From assembly GCF_023734775.1 (NCBI RefSeq), contig NZ_AP025732.1, forward strand, positions 5,764,501-5,828,500: a DNA stretch of 64,000 nucleotides. The letters run 5' to 3'. This DNA is from Nostoc cf. commune SO-36. Its GTDB lineage: Bacteria; Cyanobacteriota; Cyanobacteriia; Cyanobacteriales; Nostocaceae. The stretch's first letter is position 1, and each line of letters begins with the position of its first letter. Position numbers and translations under genes: made by a program. Shown here piece by piece: positions 44,867-54,221 of the stretch. The notes under the pieces were generated by a model. That model saw only the letters and a program-made list of their open reading frames with translations. It was not told the DNA's origin and did no database searches.

Positions 44867-45724
44867 ATGTCAAAAAAGCAACATTTCTTAAACAAAAAAC
44901 TCGGTTGGTCTTTGGATGAGCGAGATCCAAAGTTCATAGAATCTCTAATGCCCCTATTTGGCTTTTTGTATCAGTACTATTTCCAAGTTCAAACTACTGG
45001 CTGGGATAATATTCCACCCCAACAAAAAGTCTTATTTGTCGGTTCGCATAATGGGGGACTCGCAGCGCCTGATATGGTAATGATGATGTACGACTGGTTC
45101 CGACGATTTGGTGTAGAGAAACCCATTTATGGTTTGATGCATCCCAAAGCTTGGCAGGTTAGCCAGCCCATAGCACAATTGGCCGCCAAGGCTGGAGCAA
45201 TCATCGCTCATCCAAGAATGGCTTATACTGCCTTGCGCTCTGGAGCGAGTGTACTAGTTTATCCCGGTGGAGCCGAAGATGTCTTTCGACCAAATTATTT
45301 ACGTAATAAAATATACCTTGCGGGACGGCAAGGATTTATCAAGCTAGCGTTACGAGAAAATGTGCCGATTGTGCCTGTGATTTCCTGGGGCGCTCACGAT
45401 ACGCTGATTGTACTCGCTGACTGCTACAAAATCGTGCATCAACTCCACGAGTGGGGGATGCCTTGGCTGTTTGGGATTGATCCAGAAGTTTTTCCGATCT
45501 ATCTCGGACTGCCTTGGGGATTAGCAATTGGGCCGTTACCCAACATTCCATTACCAGTGCCCATATACACACGGGTTTGTCCACCAATTGTATTTGAACG
45601 CTACGGTCGAGAGGCAGCCAGCGATCGCTACTATATCAATGAATGTTATGAATTAGTTGTTAGTCAGATGCAGCAAGAGTTAGATAACTTAATTAAGCTA
45701 ACTGCTAATACCAATTCTTTATAA
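44867..45724 (+). CDS. LPLAT-family acyltransferase
   Basis: A 285-residue membrane-associated acyltransferase. The acyl-transfer motif appears as SHNGGLAAPD (His61, Asp69, an HX7D spacing rather than the HX4D of PlsC). LVYPGGAEDVFRPNYLRNKI carries the second family block, which resembles DGAT2 and plant phytyl-ester synthase relatives. It probably transfers a fatty acyl group to a lipid acceptor. Cyanobacterial members of this branch, such as Slr2103, have been reported to make acylplastoquinol or triacylglycerol-like lipids; whether this one does is inference. Several hydrophobic stretches would dock it to the membrane. It is a single-gene unit. Confidence 0.8.
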   Translation: MSKKQHFLNKKLGWSLDERDPKFIESLMPLFGFLYQYYFQVQTTGWDNIPPQQKVLFVGSHNGGLAAPDMVMMMYDWFRRFGVEKPIYGLMHPKAWQVSQPIAQLAAKAGAIIAHPRMAYTALRSGASVLVYPGGAEDVFRPNYLRNKIYLAGRQGFIKLALRENVPIVPVISWGAHDTLIVLADCYKIVHQLHEWGMPWLFGIDPEVFPIYLGLPWGLAIGPLPNIPLPVPIYTRVCPPIVFERYGREAASDRYYINECYELVVSQMQQELDNLIKLTANTNSL

Positions 45725-45838
45725 AGATACATATAATTATTCTGCCTACTGCAAAGTAGAAGCCCTTTACCCAGTTGTCCACTCTTAGGGGTTAGAAGTA
45801 AGTTTTCAATCTCTAACTCCTAACTCCTAACTGTTCTC

Positions 45839-46099
45839 CTAGCCGCCGCTAACTGGTGGAATCAGCACGACTTCATCCCCATCTTGTAGTAGGGTATCTG
45901 GTTCGACAAATATTAAATTAATCCCAAAACGGGTAAGATCACGCCATTGAGAGAGTTCAGGGTGTTCAGCTATGAGGCGATCGCATACTGCTTTGACTGG
46001 CATACTATTGGGAAATTCTAGTACCAGTTCTGAAACCCTAAAGGCTTCTTGATAAGCAGCGAACAACTTAACGGTAATAGTGATTGCAGATGTAGACAT
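45839..46099 (-). CDS. MoaD/ThiS-family sulfur carrier protein
   Basis: I start it at ATG 46099 (MSTSAITITVKLFAAYQEAF), giving 86 residues with a ubiquitin-like beta-grasp pattern. It ends PPVSGG, the diglycine whose C-terminus is adenylated and thiocarboxylated to carry sulfur. DEVVLIPPVSGG is characteristic of MoaD, the small subunit of molybdopterin synthase. No moaE or other cofactor gene is adjacent, so a molybdopterin role is likely but not proven by context. A longer frame adds nine residues of no clear homology. Confidence 0.88.
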   Translation of the reverse strand: MSTSAITITVKLFAAYQEAFRVSELVLEFPNSMPVKAVCDRLIAEHPELSQWRDLTRFGINLIFVEPDTLLQDGDEVVLIPPVSGG

Positions 46100-46197
46100 A
46101 CAACATAACTTTGGCAGTACCAGCAAGTAGTTTAATACTTGACAAACACCCTTAACTCTTGAGAAGAATTATATATTACTAAGGGACTGGCTTTTAA

Positions 46198-46488
46198 CTA
46201 TTCAGCATTAAGGATTTTTGGTACTTTGAAAAATTCACCTTCCTGTTCAGGCGCACCGTTGAGAATGCTTTGTCGGTCAGGATAGGGTTGCAATTCATCT
46301 TCTCGTGTGATATTGCTGACATCAATTGCCCGTGTTGTTGGGGGTACATTACTGACATCAAGTTCATTCAGCTGTTCGATATAGTCCAGAATACTTCCCA
46401 ACTGGGTAGTAAATTGTTTCTCTTCTTCTGGAGTCAATTCTAAACGAGCAAGATTAGCTACTTTATGAACTTGTTCTTGGTCAATCAT
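46198..46488 (-). CDS. gatC: Aspartyl/glutamyl-tRNA amidotransferase subunit C
   Basis: A 96-residue protein typical of GatC. It starts [20 protein letters not shown] and contains [20 protein letters not shown], then [20 protein letters not shown] and FFKVPKIL. GatC stabilises the GatAB complex, which converts Glu-tRNA(Gln) or Asp-tRNA(Asn) to the amidated form in organisms lacking GlnRS. Length and ends match the family well. It lies between ycf3 and the MoaD-like gene on the same strand, with a hairpin between it and ycf3, so it may be transcribed separately from ycf3. Confidence 0.96.
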   Translation of the reverse strand: MIDQEQVHKVANLARLELTPEEEKQFTTQLGSILDYIEQLNELDVSNVPPTTRAIDVSNITREDELQPYPDRQSILNGAPEQEGEFFKVPKILNAE

Positions 46489-46543
46489 ACTTTTTTAGTT
46501 AAGAGTTAGGAGAAAGGCGATTAATCGCGTCTGTACAGGAGTC

Positions 46544-46578
46544 AGAGTTAGGAGTGATAAATCACAATTCCTAACTCT
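46544..46578 (-). terminator. Hairpin after ycf3, probable terminator
   Basis: The arms agagttagga/tcctaactct, extended by gtgat/atcac, form a strong stem immediately after the ycf3 stop (46585) on the minus strand. A similar aactcctaactcc motif occurs near 45815, so it may also be a repeat. Confidence 0.5.
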
Positions 46579-46584
46579 TCACTT

Positions 46585-47106
46585 TTAGAAGAATACGTCA
46601 ATTTGCGATCGCCCGGTATTTTTCAACCAGTTTTGGGCTTCGATGTAGTTGTTGGGAGCCATGCGAATAGCTCGAATCCAATAATCTGCTGCTTGGTCAA
46701 AAAGTGCTTCACCAGCCTCGTTATCTCCAGCTTCTTTTTCCTTTTCGCCTTGGTAGTGGTAAATCACGGCGATGTTGTTCAAGGCTTGGGGTAGGCGTGG
46801 GTTTAACTCAACTGACTGATGATATAGTTCTAAAGCCTTATCATGGTCGCCGTTGCTGGCATAGATTAGCCCCATATTGTAGAGGATATAGCCGCGATCG
46901 TTGGTATCTTCCTCTAAAGTTAACGCTTCTTCATAGTATTCTAATGCTTCAGCATATTCCCCATCTGCTTGGGCTGACATACCATCTCGATAATAAACAA
47001 ACGCTTCTTTAGCTTTTTTGTTGGTTGGCAGGATCTTTAAGATAATATCCGCCATTACTGTAAAGGACTTGTCAATAAAATTATCGTTTTTTTGCGTTCT
47101 TGGCAT
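46585..47106 (-). CDS. ycf3: Photosystem I assembly protein Ycf3
   Basis: A 173-residue TPR protein with the characteristic start [20 protein letters not shown]. Three tetratricopeptide repeats are visible ([40 protein letters not shown], and [20 protein letters not shown]). The C-terminal [20 protein letters not shown] fits the family. Ycf3 acts on the stromal/cytoplasmic side of thylakoids as a chaperone for PsaA and PsaB during photosystem I assembly. The length is normal for cyanobacteria. The upstream DNA has a ggggact/ggggatt tandem tract; no promoter element was recognised. Confidence 0.97.
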   Translation of the reverse strand: MPRTQKNDNFIDKSFTVMADIILKILPTNKKAKEAFVYYRDGMSAQADGEYAEALEYYEEALTLEEDTNDRGYILYNMGLIYASNGDHDKALELYHQSVELNPRLPQALNNIAVIYHYQGEKEKEAGDNEAGEALFDQAADYWIRAIRMAPNNYIEAQNWLKNTGRSQIDVFF

Positions 47107-47118
47107 AGTTGTCTCTAG

Positions 47119-47165
47119 GTATTGGGGATTGGGGACTGGGGATTGGGGACTGGGGACTGGGGATT
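47119..47165. repeat. Heptameric tandem array (GGGGATT/GGGGACT)
   Basis: Six 7-bp units alternating ggggatt and ggggact directly upstream of ycf3. It is an STRR-type tract distinct in sequence from that at 32225. Related gggattgggaattgggga sequence lies near 43960. Confidence 0.9.
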
Positions 47166-47249
47166 AGTTGACAATAATTAATAGTTTTTCTTCCCTTGCT
47201 CCCTCTGCTTCCCCTGCTCCCTCATCCCCACATCTAATTCACTCAATAG

Positions 47250-47951
47250 CTAATTTAACTGATTTACGGGGGCATTCTTCTCACTGAGGGGGATGATACA
47301 TTCCAAACTATTATGCCGAGAGTTATTTACCAGAGTACTAACTGGATAAGCAGTCATTGCTGACGCTGGATATGGACGCAATAGCTGCTGTAGGGTTTGG
47401 GGCGTTTCCACTTGGGAATCTAGCCATAAATCGTAATCTTGTGGCTCCAGAATCACTGGCATCCGCTCGTGGATAGGTTGGAGTAATTCGTTAGCTGCCG
47501 TTGTCAAAATTGTACAAGAAATTATTTCTTCGTTGCTAGGCGATCGCCATTTTTCCCACAACCCTGCAAAGCCGAAGGGTTGCTCATCTTGAAGGCGAAA
47601 ATAAAACGGTTGCTTTTTGCCTTGTTGCCGTTGCCACTCATAAAAGCCATCAGCTACTACTAAACAGCGCCGATGCTTAAAAGCCGAACGAAAAGAGGGT
47701 TTTTCAGAAACAGTTTCTGCCCTAGCGTTAATCAGTTTTGCCCCCATCCCTGCATCTTTTGCCCATGACGGAATTAAGCCCCAATGCAACTGCTTTAATT
47801 CACGCTTTTTATTTTCGGGATTTTGTAACACTGTTACCACCATTTGAGTAGGTGCAATGTTATGTTGGGCGGCTATATCTGGAACCGATTCGACATGAAA
47901 AACTTGAGATAATGCTTCTGCCGACTGGTTTAAAGTAAATCTTCCACACAT
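47250..47951 (-). CDS. HMCES/YedK-family abasic-site crosslinking protein
   Basis: A 233-residue protein of the SRAP family, starting MCGRFTLNQS, where the initiating methionine is removed to expose Cys2. The cysteine forms a thiazolidine link with abasic sites in single-stranded DNA and protects them. The conserved INARAETVSEKPSFRSAFKH (with the active Glu), CLVVADGFYEWQR, and QPIHERMPVIL (with the histidine) are all present. It normally works at stalled forks. Length and start are standard. It is co-directional with, but about 140 bases from, ycf3; I see no shared operon signal. Confidence 0.95.
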   Translation of the reverse strand: MCGRFTLNQSAEALSQVFHVESVPDIAAQHNIAPTQMVVTVLQNPENKKRELKQLHWGLIPSWAKDAGMGAKLINARAETVSEKPSFRSAFKHRRCLVVADGFYEWQRQQGKKQPFYFRLQDEQPFGFAGLWEKWRSPSNEEIISCTILTTAANELLQPIHERMPVILEPQDYDLWLDSQVETPQTLQQLLRPYPASAMTAYPVSTLVNNSRHNSLECIIPLSEKNAPVNQLN

Positions 47952-48148
47952 ACTTTTATTTTCGACCCCTGACTAAATAAAATATCTCAATCTAGAAATA
48001 AAAAAATATTTTTTTATTTTCTCAGATAATTTTCTGTAGTCTGTCAGATACTAAATATATAAAAAATATCCGGTTTTGTGATTTTTTTTTGGTAAAATAT
48101 TGTATTTTGAACCTTCACCTATCAACATATTCCTAACTGTATTTTAAC

Positions 48149-48760
48149 ATGGAACTACTACATTTGTACGATTTTTTACCTTCTGGCAATGGTTATAAGA
48201 TACGTCTTTTATTAACACAACTAGGTATGCCTTTTGAAAGAATAGAGCTTAACATCTTGAAAGGCGAGACTCGAACACCAGAATTTTTAAGTAAAAATCC
48301 CAACGGTAAAATACCTGTTTTGGAAATCGAGCCAGGAAAATATTTGGCAGAATCAAATGCCATATTAGTTTATCTGAGTGAGGGTACAGAGTTCTTCCCT
48401 TACGATCGCTTTTTACGAGCGCAGGTGCTGCAATGGTTATGTTTTGAACAATATAGTCATGAGCCTTTTATTGCCAAATCAAGATTTTTGATTTCTATTT
48501 TAGGTAAAACTGAAGAATATAGCGAAACTATCAAGGAAAAACGTGAACCTGGTTATGCAGCACTTAACTTGATGGAAAAACATTTAATGTCTCACATTTT
48601 TTTTGTGGGAGAGCGTTACACGATTGCTGATATCGCCTTGTTCGCTTACACTCATGTAGCTGATGAAGGTGGGTTCGATTTGACACAATTTCCTGCTATT
48701 CAAGCTTGGATAGAAAGAGTCAAATCTCAACCAAGTTATATAAGTATTACGCAAGCATAA
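48149..48760 (+). CDS. Glutathione S-transferase family protein
   Basis: A 203-residue protein with the two GST domains. The N-terminal thioredoxin-like part begins MELLHLYDFLPSGNGYKIRL and includes NPNGKIPVLEIEPGKYLAES with the glutathione-binding ES. The C-terminal helical domain carries the N-capping motif FVGERYTIADIALFAYTHVA. GSTs conjugate glutathione to electrophiles or act as peroxidases or isomerases. The catalytic Ser/Cys (Ser12 or nearby) cannot be fixed by eye. The substrate is unknown. It is transcribed alone, divergent from the YedK gene, with a strongly AT-rich upstream region. Confidence 0.92.
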   Translation: MELLHLYDFLPSGNGYKIRLLLTQLGMPFERIELNILKGETRTPEFLSKNPNGKIPVLEIEPGKYLAESNAILVYLSEGTEFFPYDRFLRAQVLQWLCFEQYSHEPFIAKSRFLISILGKTEEYSETIKEKREPGYAALNLMEKHLMSHIFFVGERYTIADIALFAYTHVADEGGFDLTQFPAIQAWIERVKSQPSYISITQA

Positions 48761-48859
48761 AATTTGGCTTTATGAGTTTCTCTGTCTGTTTTTTGGCTTT
48801 AGTAGAAGATGTACTGGGTGGCATACAGCCTCTGTCAGAAAGGTGCTAATAAGCAGCAA

Positions 48860-49087
48860 CTAAGTATCTATATCAATTTCTATTAGCTTTTGGCGAGAAG
48901 ACAAACCTGATTTAATTCTAATATGAGATTTGGGTACATCAAATTTCTCTGCTAGTAGTTTAATTAACTCTTCATTAGCTTTCCCATCAACTGGCGGCGA
49001 TTTTAAATACACAATTAAGCTGCCATCAGATTGTTCTTCAATCTTTTGCTGTTTTGAATTAGGTTTAACCTTGACTTTTTTGTGCAT
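48860..49087 (-). CDS. DUF167 (YggU) family protein
   Basis: A 75-residue protein with the standard DUF167 layout: [20 protein letters not shown], then [40 protein letters not shown] and the final IEIDID. The conserved VDGKAN and SRxK motifs are present. YggU proteins fold as a small alpha/beta domain; their role is unknown. The gene overlaps the end of the DUF2809 gene upstream by 23 bases, so the two are translationally coupled. The length is complete. Confidence 0.92.
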   Translation of the reverse strand: MHKKVKVKPNSKQQKIEEQSDGSLIVYLKSPPVDGKANEELIKLLAEKFDVPKSHIRIKSGLSSRQKLIEIDIDT

Positions 49088-49481
49088 AACCTATTCTTTG
49101 TAATTGTCGCAGCCACAACCAGCCTAAAATACAACCCAATACATAATGAGGAAAATCCCACCAAACAAAGGTAGTACCAAGTAACAATTTACCTATTAAG
49201 GTGGCGCGAATTTGCTCTAATAGTGGCGGATGCCAAAGTTGCAAAAATTCTAGTATACAGGTGATAACAAAAACCCATATAGGAATTTGAACTACCGCCG
49301 CCCGACTTCTGAAAAACCAAAATGCGAACAGACACCAAAATATTTCATAAAATACAGCTGCCCCGTAGTCATTAAACCAGTGATGGGCAGGGCCATTGTA
49401 ATACTTAAACAAAAAGCCCATCGGTATCACGACGAGCGCAGAAAGAATAATAAATATTGTCTGGTTAGGGTTTCGACGCAT
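49065..49481 (-). CDS. DUF2809 family membrane protein
   Basis: A 138-residue membrane protein with about four hydrophobic helices. The short C-terminal tail [11 protein letters not shown] is basic. The conserved features are [20 protein letters not shown] and a [18 protein letters not shown] ending, which match DUF2809. The family has no known function. It overlaps the DUF167 gene downstream, making a two-gene operon. An alternative start is not needed; the ATG at 49481 gives an N-terminal charged cap (MRRNPNQ) before the first helix. Confidence 0.85.
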   Translation of the reverse strand: MRRNPNQTIFIILSALVVIPMGFLFKYYNGPAHHWFNDYGAAVFYEIFWCLFAFWFFRSRAAVVQIPIWVFVITCILEFLQLWHPPLLEQIRATLIGKLLLGTTFVWWDFPHYVLGCILGWLWLRQLQRIGYAQKSQG

Positions 49482-49567
49482 TTTCTGAAAGTTTAGAGAC
49501 TAAGCAAAATTTTAGCCTCTGCATACCTGTTTCTCAATAATTCGTAATATTGAATGTTGACAATAAA

Positions 49568-49640
49568 GAATTCAGGAGTCAGAATTTAGAATTGAATTCT
49601 GTGTGACTAGTTGATAGCGCAGATCCGCTCCTGAATTCTT
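49568..49640. repeat. Short copy of the GAATTCAGGAGTCAG inverted repeat
   Basis: gaattcaggagtcagaattt on the left, gctcctgaattcttg on the right, with gatagcgcagatccgc between. It is a compact, partly decayed member of the family at 10457 and 19730. Confidence 0.75.
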
Positions 49641-49661
49641 GTTTAATTACGAATTATTTAG

Positions 49662-50213
49662 TTATGGGTATCTTCTGCTACCAGCACCCACTACACCAAT
49701 TTTATGGCGATAAGAGAGTTCAGCACCAAACCAGCCGGAAGCACTAGTCAGTGTCCCAACAACGAGCGAAATTAACAGTCCCCAAGGTACTATTCGGGAC
49801 TCAACGTCGCCCAAACGCAGGAGAAAGTTAATAAGTGATAAAGACAGGATAGAAACGTTAAGTATCAAATGTACCCAACCTGCGGTACGCTTGCGAACTC
49901 GTTCAATTTTCAAAAAGTCGCTCAGACCGGTTGCTGCTGCGATTAAGCCTAAACCTAATCCGAGTCCGATTAACCAGAATGAAGCTCTAGCCCAAAAGAA
50001 ATCACGAGTTAACCAATAACCGATATCGCTTCCCAAGGCGGCGGCTAAAAAGGCGATGGGAAAGATTACAGTCAGGGGATGTAGGGGATGTCCGGCGATC
50101 GCAACTGTACTAGGTACACCAGTATCACGATACTCACTGTCGTTACTTTCAATAACTGGTGGAATATTGGGGAAAGGCGTTGAACTTGTTTCGGTTGTGT
50201 CTGTAGTTTCCAT
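49662..50213 (-). CDS. DUF2231 family membrane protein
   Basis: A 183-residue protein with an N-terminal hydrophilic region (about 1-37) containing STPFPNIPPVIESNDSEYRD. Four hydrophobic helices follow. The conserved AIAGHPLHPLTVIFPIAFLA motif (HPLHP) is the hallmark of DUF2231. This family is thought to include haem- or electron-transfer membrane domains, but no function is established here. The ending YRHKIGVVGAGSRRYP is basic. It is single in its own unit, upstream of repeat DNA on one side and the DUF2993 gene on the other, on the same strand. Confidence 0.88.
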   Translation of the reverse strand: METTDTTETSSTPFPNIPPVIESNDSEYRDTGVPSTVAIAGHPLHPLTVIFPIAFLAAALGSDIGYWLTRDFFWARASFWLIGLGLGLGLIAAATGLSDFLKIERVRKRTAGWVHLILNVSILSLSLINFLLRLGDVESRIVPWGLLISLVVGTLTSASGWFGAELSYRHKIGVVGAGSRRYP

Positions 50214-50250
50214 TATTAGTATCCTGAATTTATTAGTGTGCTATTTATCT

Positions 50251-50991
50251 TTAAGCTGAAGGAATCTTTTCAATATAAGCTTCAGCTTGTAGGGTTAATT
50301 TGCCTACTTCTACTTTTAGTTGGTTAACTTGCAAACTCATTCCTTCTAAATCAAAGTTACTCAAATTTAGAATTTCGCTAGTTTCATCTATTAAAGCTTT
50401 TGTCAACTCTGGCGATATCTCCTCACTTTCGCCATACTCGATATTTTCCAGAGCAACAGTTTTTCCATTGCTGCTGACTTTGGGGACTGCGGAAAAAGCA
50501 ACTTGCTGATTTTCACCAGTTTCTACTAATTTCATGCTGGCATTTAGTGCCACTTTCCCATTACCAGGTAGCCGGAAGTCTACATATTGAGTCTCAATAG
50601 TTCTGAGTTGCCCGTTAATATGTATTTTTTGGCTTTGCAGTTGCAAACGCACATATTCAGAATTGAAGGCACGATTGATATCAGCTTCGGTTAATACAAC
50701 CTGTGCCTGAGCTTCAGTAGGTTTAGTGAGTTCAATTTTGCCAAAAGCCACATTCAGGGGATTAATTGCCACACTAGTCATTTGCATTTGTAATTCCTCC
50801 ATACGGAGGTCTTTTTGCATTACCAAACCTTCACCCTGAATAGTCACTGCATCCACTTCTCCCTGAACCAGTTTTAAGGGATCTGTTTTGATATTTACAT
50901 CTAAATTTTCTACTTCATCTAACTGGCTAGATAATCCTACTTCTGCCGCTTTGTTCAGCGCCTGTTCTCCTAACCCAGGGCTTTCTGGCAT
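50251..50991 (-). CDS. DUF2993 (LmeA-like) domain protein
   Basis: A protein of 246 residues from the internal ATG at 50991 (MPESPGLGEQALNKAAEVGL); a longer frame from 51027 adds 12 residues. The segment LDVNIKTDPLKLVQGEVDAV and the later FDLEGMSLQVNQLKVEVGKL are typical of DUF2993, a beta-rich fold related to lipid-binding (TULIP-like) proteins such as mycobacterial LmeA. No signal peptide is evident with the shorter start. A role in lipid or envelope handling is only suggested by family. It is separated from the DUF2231 gene by 37 bases and is probably co-transcribed. Confidence 0.8.
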   Translation of the reverse strand: MPESPGLGEQALNKAAEVGLSSQLDEVENLDVNIKTDPLKLVQGEVDAVTIQGEGLVMQKDLRMEELQMQMTSVAINPLNVAFGKIELTKPTEAQAQVVLTEADINRAFNSEYVRLQLQSQKIHINGQLRTIETQYVDFRLPGNGKVALNASMKLVETGENQQVAFSAVPKVSSNGKTVALENIEYGESEEISPELTKALIDETSEILNLSNFDLEGMSLQVNQLKVEVGKLTLQAEAYIEKIPSA

Positions 50992-51232
50992 TATTAAATT
51001 AACTCCTATAAATAGCATATTCTCCAAATTAGTTTAAGAAATTATCATCATATTTTTATCTATCTGACGAGGTAATGTAAACTTAGCTTTCGTCTGTCTA
51101 AAAGTAGAAATAGATTATTTATAGTAATCAAAAGTTTTGTTTTCGTATCTAAGTTTATTTAATGCGTAAAGGCACAATAGCTTGTTCCCAGATATCACTC
51201 AAAAGAAAGATTTAATATATAAAATTTAGTAG

Positions 51233-51342
51233 TTACAGCGCTTCCCGCTATTATGCAATACAGTTTTTCTTATTGCCTCTCTCCTAACATAGCTTTTAGC
51301 TTTGAGGATGTACCTCATAGCTGCCGGAAGTGCTGTATATTA
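51233..51342. repeat. Imperfect inverted repeat (TACAGCGCTTCC family)
   Basis: gttacagcgcttcccgctat faces tagctgccggaagtgctgta with partial complementarity. It lies in a 600-base gap that otherwise contains AT-rich DNA and no gene I can support. Confidence 0.6.
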
Positions 51343-51638
51343 CAATCCACTTGGGTTAGCAATAAAAACCTTAACCTACGTAGGTTGGCGAAATCCAATA
51401 TCAATTTTTGCTAATCGTTAATAAAAAAAATTTATAGCCTATTTTAGAATCGAATTTTGGTTTGGTGCATTGTCAGATCAAATTGGTATAAAGTGCGTCA
51501 GTGTAACCAGCCTTAAGCATCGCTTTTATAATAATTTTTTTAAAGGTAATATGTTCTGCGCCTATGGCAGCTTGTTATAAAATTGACACAAACCGTTTAT
51601 TTTGTGGAGTTATTCTGACTCCTCAATTATTTTATACA

Positions 51639-52205
51639 ATGCTATCAGAACGTTTTACCACAGCCCTCACCTACGCCACCCAACTGCACGCCAATCAAGT
51701 TCGTAAAGGTTCGGGTGTGCCCTACATTGCCCATCTATTAGGTGTCACCAGTATTGCTTTAGAATACGGTGCAAATGAAGATGAAGCGATCGCAGCCCTA
51801 TTACACGATGCGATCGAAGATCAAGGTGGCGCTGCAACACGCGAGGAAATTCGCCGCCGCTTTGGTGACAATGTAACGGCAATTGTAGATGGTTGTACTG
51901 ATGCTGATACAACTCCAAAACCCCCTTGGCGAGAACGCAAGGAGGCATATATTGCTCATATTCCTACCGCTTCTCCATCAGTTCTGCTTGTGTCGTTAGC
52001 AGATAAACTTTACAACGCCCAGTCTATTCTCAAAGACTATCGCCTTTTGGGCGAATCAGTTTGGGAACGTTTTCACGGGCGTAAAGAAGGAACTCTTTGG
52101 TATTATCGGGCGCTTGTGGATGCTTTTAGGAAGACTGGAACCACTATAATCATTGACGAATTAGAACGGGTTGTGGCACAAATTGACGTGTTAGCATCTA
52201 AATAA
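51639..52205 (+). CDS. HD-domain hydrolase (MESH1/RelA-SpoT HD-like)
   Basis: Starting at ATG 51639 (MLSERFTTALTYATQLHANQ) gives 188 residues; a longer frame from 51564 has no clear start support. The HD motif pattern is complete: a histidine in HANQVRKG, His32 in GVPYIAHLLGV, His56-Asp57 in AALLHDAIED, and the C-terminal Asp in LVSLADKLYNA. This is the arrangement in small (p)ppGpp hydrolases such as MESH1 and in the HD domain of SpoT. It may hydrolyse ppGpp or another nucleotide. The synthetase domain is absent. It is a single-gene unit. Confidence 0.85.
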   Translation: MLSERFTTALTYATQLHANQVRKGSGVPYIAHLLGVTSIALEYGANEDEAIAALLHDAIEDQGGAATREEIRRRFGDNVTAIVDGCTDADTTPKPPWRERKEAYIAHIPTASPSVLLVSLADKLYNAQSILKDYRLLGESVWERFHGRKEGTLWYYRALVDAFRKTGTTIIIDELERVVAQIDVLASK

Positions 52206-52440
52206 AAAATGAAGATATGTTTTCTAAAATGGATGTTCCCATTGAATCTAGCAGGTTCTACTTAAATTATTCAGAAGTAGATAAAAGTTTCATGGAAACT
52301 ATACTCATAACTTTTTTACAAGCACGATATAATCATGTGTCTCACGAAAAAACTTTGGCTTTTAGGTTCTTTCTCTAGATAAAAAATCTTTCTCCGGTAG
52401 ACAGGTATACTTACATTATTATGACTGTTATGTTACTTAT

Positions 52441-52980
52441 ATGACGATAGTAAGACGAAATGCCCTCAATACAACCGTAAATCCTTCACCAAGTTCTCCA
52501 GAAACCTCGGCAGAAAAAGTTATTGAAGCGGAGCGTATGCACGATGTTCTACTTTTACTGCAAAACTTGATTAACAGTGAAGAAGCCACTGTGAAACTAA
52601 TTTTGAATTGTCTTTATGATGTTGGTTCAGTCAATTTAATTAACCAAAAGATTCGTTTGAAGCCCTTAAATAGGGTAATGAAATTAATCGCGCGAATGTC
52701 CAAACCAGTTTTTAGAACTTTGGCTTTCAATTGGTTTAAGAAAAACTGTCCTCAACTGATTACTAATTGGCTACTTACACAGGTAACTTTTAAAATTACC
52801 CAAATACCTATTGAAGTTGCAGAACTTGAACAAGTTGCAGAACTTCAACCATATCCCATACCACAGAGAGAAAATCTGAGCCTAGAGGTTAAAAATCTGC
52901 GCTCCCAAGTCAGATTGCTAGCTGGAATTTCAATAATAGCGATCGCTGCTTTAGGAATAACAGCTACTAGGTTAAACTGA
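52441..52980 (+). CDS. Hypothetical protein with C-terminal transmembrane helix
   Basis: A 179-residue protein. The N-terminal about 25 residues are low-complexity (NTTVNPSPSSPETSAEKV). A predicted helical domain (about 28-120, e.g. MHDVLLLLQNLINSEEATVK and PVFRTLAFNWFKKNCPQLIT) is followed by an acidic linker with a VAELEQVAEL near-repeat. A final hydrophobic segment, LLAGISIIAIAALGITATRL, is a tail anchor. I do not recognise the family. The start is the ATG at 52441. AT-rich regions surround it and no operon partner is close. Confidence 0.6.
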   Translation: MTIVRRNALNTTVNPSPSSPETSAEKVIEAERMHDVLLLLQNLINSEEATVKLILNCLYDVGSVNLINQKIRLKPLNRVMKLIARMSKPVFRTLAFNWFKKNCPQLITNWLLTQVTFKITQIPIEVAELEQVAELQPYPIPQRENLSLEVKNLRSQVRLLAGISIIAIAALGITATRLN

Positions 52981-53193
52981 AACCCATAAGTTAAGTAGCA
53001 CGGTTATCAAATCTAATAGATATAGCAAGCTATTTTTGGCGTAAGATTCACTTGGGTTATAAAAATCTTTCTGTCTATAATCTAAATCATTTTTTCTCCA
53101 TCATCTGTTTTGGGAAATATTTGTTTGGCTAATTCCAAGTAGTTTAACTCGTTGTATTGCCAGCGCATTTAGCTCACTGGCTCAACATAATAT

Positions 53194-54045
53194 ATGCTAA
53201 TTCGTGCTATGACATTACCCAAGCCCACCCTGGAGGATATAGAAATAAATCTGCTGTTGGAAGGTGTGTATCAGTACTATGGTTATGACTTTCGCAATTA
53301 TGCTCTTTCCTCCCTCAAGCGCCGCATTCAAAGCTTCATGCAATTAGAGGGGTTAACAAATGTTTCGGCATTGCAAGAGCGGTTACTTCACAACCGTGCT
53401 TATTTGGAACGGTTTTTGCTTGCTCTGACAGTGAATGTAACATCAATGTTTCGTGATCCCAGCTTTTATAATAACTTCAGAAATCAAGTTATTCCCATTT
53501 TGCAAACCTATCCATTTATTCGCATTTGGCACGCGGGATGCTCGACTGGTGAAGAAGTTTATTCAATGGCAATTTTATTGCAAGAAGAAGGACTTTACCA
53601 TCGTTGCCGTATATATGCCACTGATACAAATGAGAAGGTATTACAAAATGCTAAAAGTGGAATTTTCTCTTTGAAACTGATGCAGGAATATACTCAGCTT
53701 TATTTAAAAGCTGGCGGTAAAAAGTCTTTCTCAGAATATTATACAGCAGCTTACGATCATGCGATCTTTCGAGCATCCCTAAGAGAAAATATTGTTTTTG
53801 CCCAGCATAATTTAGCCACTGATAGCTCTTTTAATGAGTTTAATGTCATCCTTTGTCGTAACGTCCTTATATATTTTAATCAGATACTTCAAAAGCGGGT
53901 ACACGAACTGTTCTATAATAGCCTCTGTAACTTTGGTATCTTGGGTTTAGGACGACAAGAATCTATCAGGTTTACCCCTTATGAGCCGTATTATGAGGAG
54001 ATAGTCAAAGGTGAGAAAATATATAAGAAAATTTCAGGTGGTTAA
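53194..54045 (+). CDS. CheR-type protein-glutamate methyltransferase
   Basis: A 283-residue SAM-dependent methyltransferase of the CheR family, which methylates glutamates on chemoreceptors. The N-terminal helical domain contains the basic YALSSLKRRIQSFMQLEGL. TVNVTSMFRDPSFYNNFRNQ, the SAM site IRIWHAGCSTGEEVYSMAIL, and the C-terminal FNVILCRNVLIYFNQILQKR are all diagnostic. It is a single-gene unit without adjacent cheA, cheB or receptor genes; such orphan CheR proteins occur in cyanobacterial phototaxis or sensory circuits. Met6 is an alternative start. Role in methylation is family-based. Confidence 0.92.
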   Translation: MLIRAMTLPKPTLEDIEINLLLEGVYQYYGYDFRNYALSSLKRRIQSFMQLEGLTNVSALQERLLHNRAYLERFLLALTVNVTSMFRDPSFYNNFRNQVIPILQTYPFIRIWHAGCSTGEEVYSMAILLQEEGLYHRCRIYATDTNEKVLQNAKSGIFSLKLMQEYTQLYLKAGGKKSFSEYYTAAYDHAIFRASLRENIVFAQHNLATDSSFNEFNVILCRNVLIYFNQILQKRVHELFYNSLCNFGILGLGRQESIRFTPYEPYYEEIVKGEKIYKKISGG

Positions 54046-54221
54046 AATCACAGCCAAATATTTTCAAACATCCTCATAATGCCTGATAGCTCAAATTTTA
54101 TTCTTAAAATTGCGCTCATTGTCAAAAGACAGTCTGTCAAACATTTTTAATTGTGTTGAGAAGACAGATACAGTGATTGCTTAAGGTAAATTACACATTA
54201 AAGTCTTAAAGGAGATTGTCG

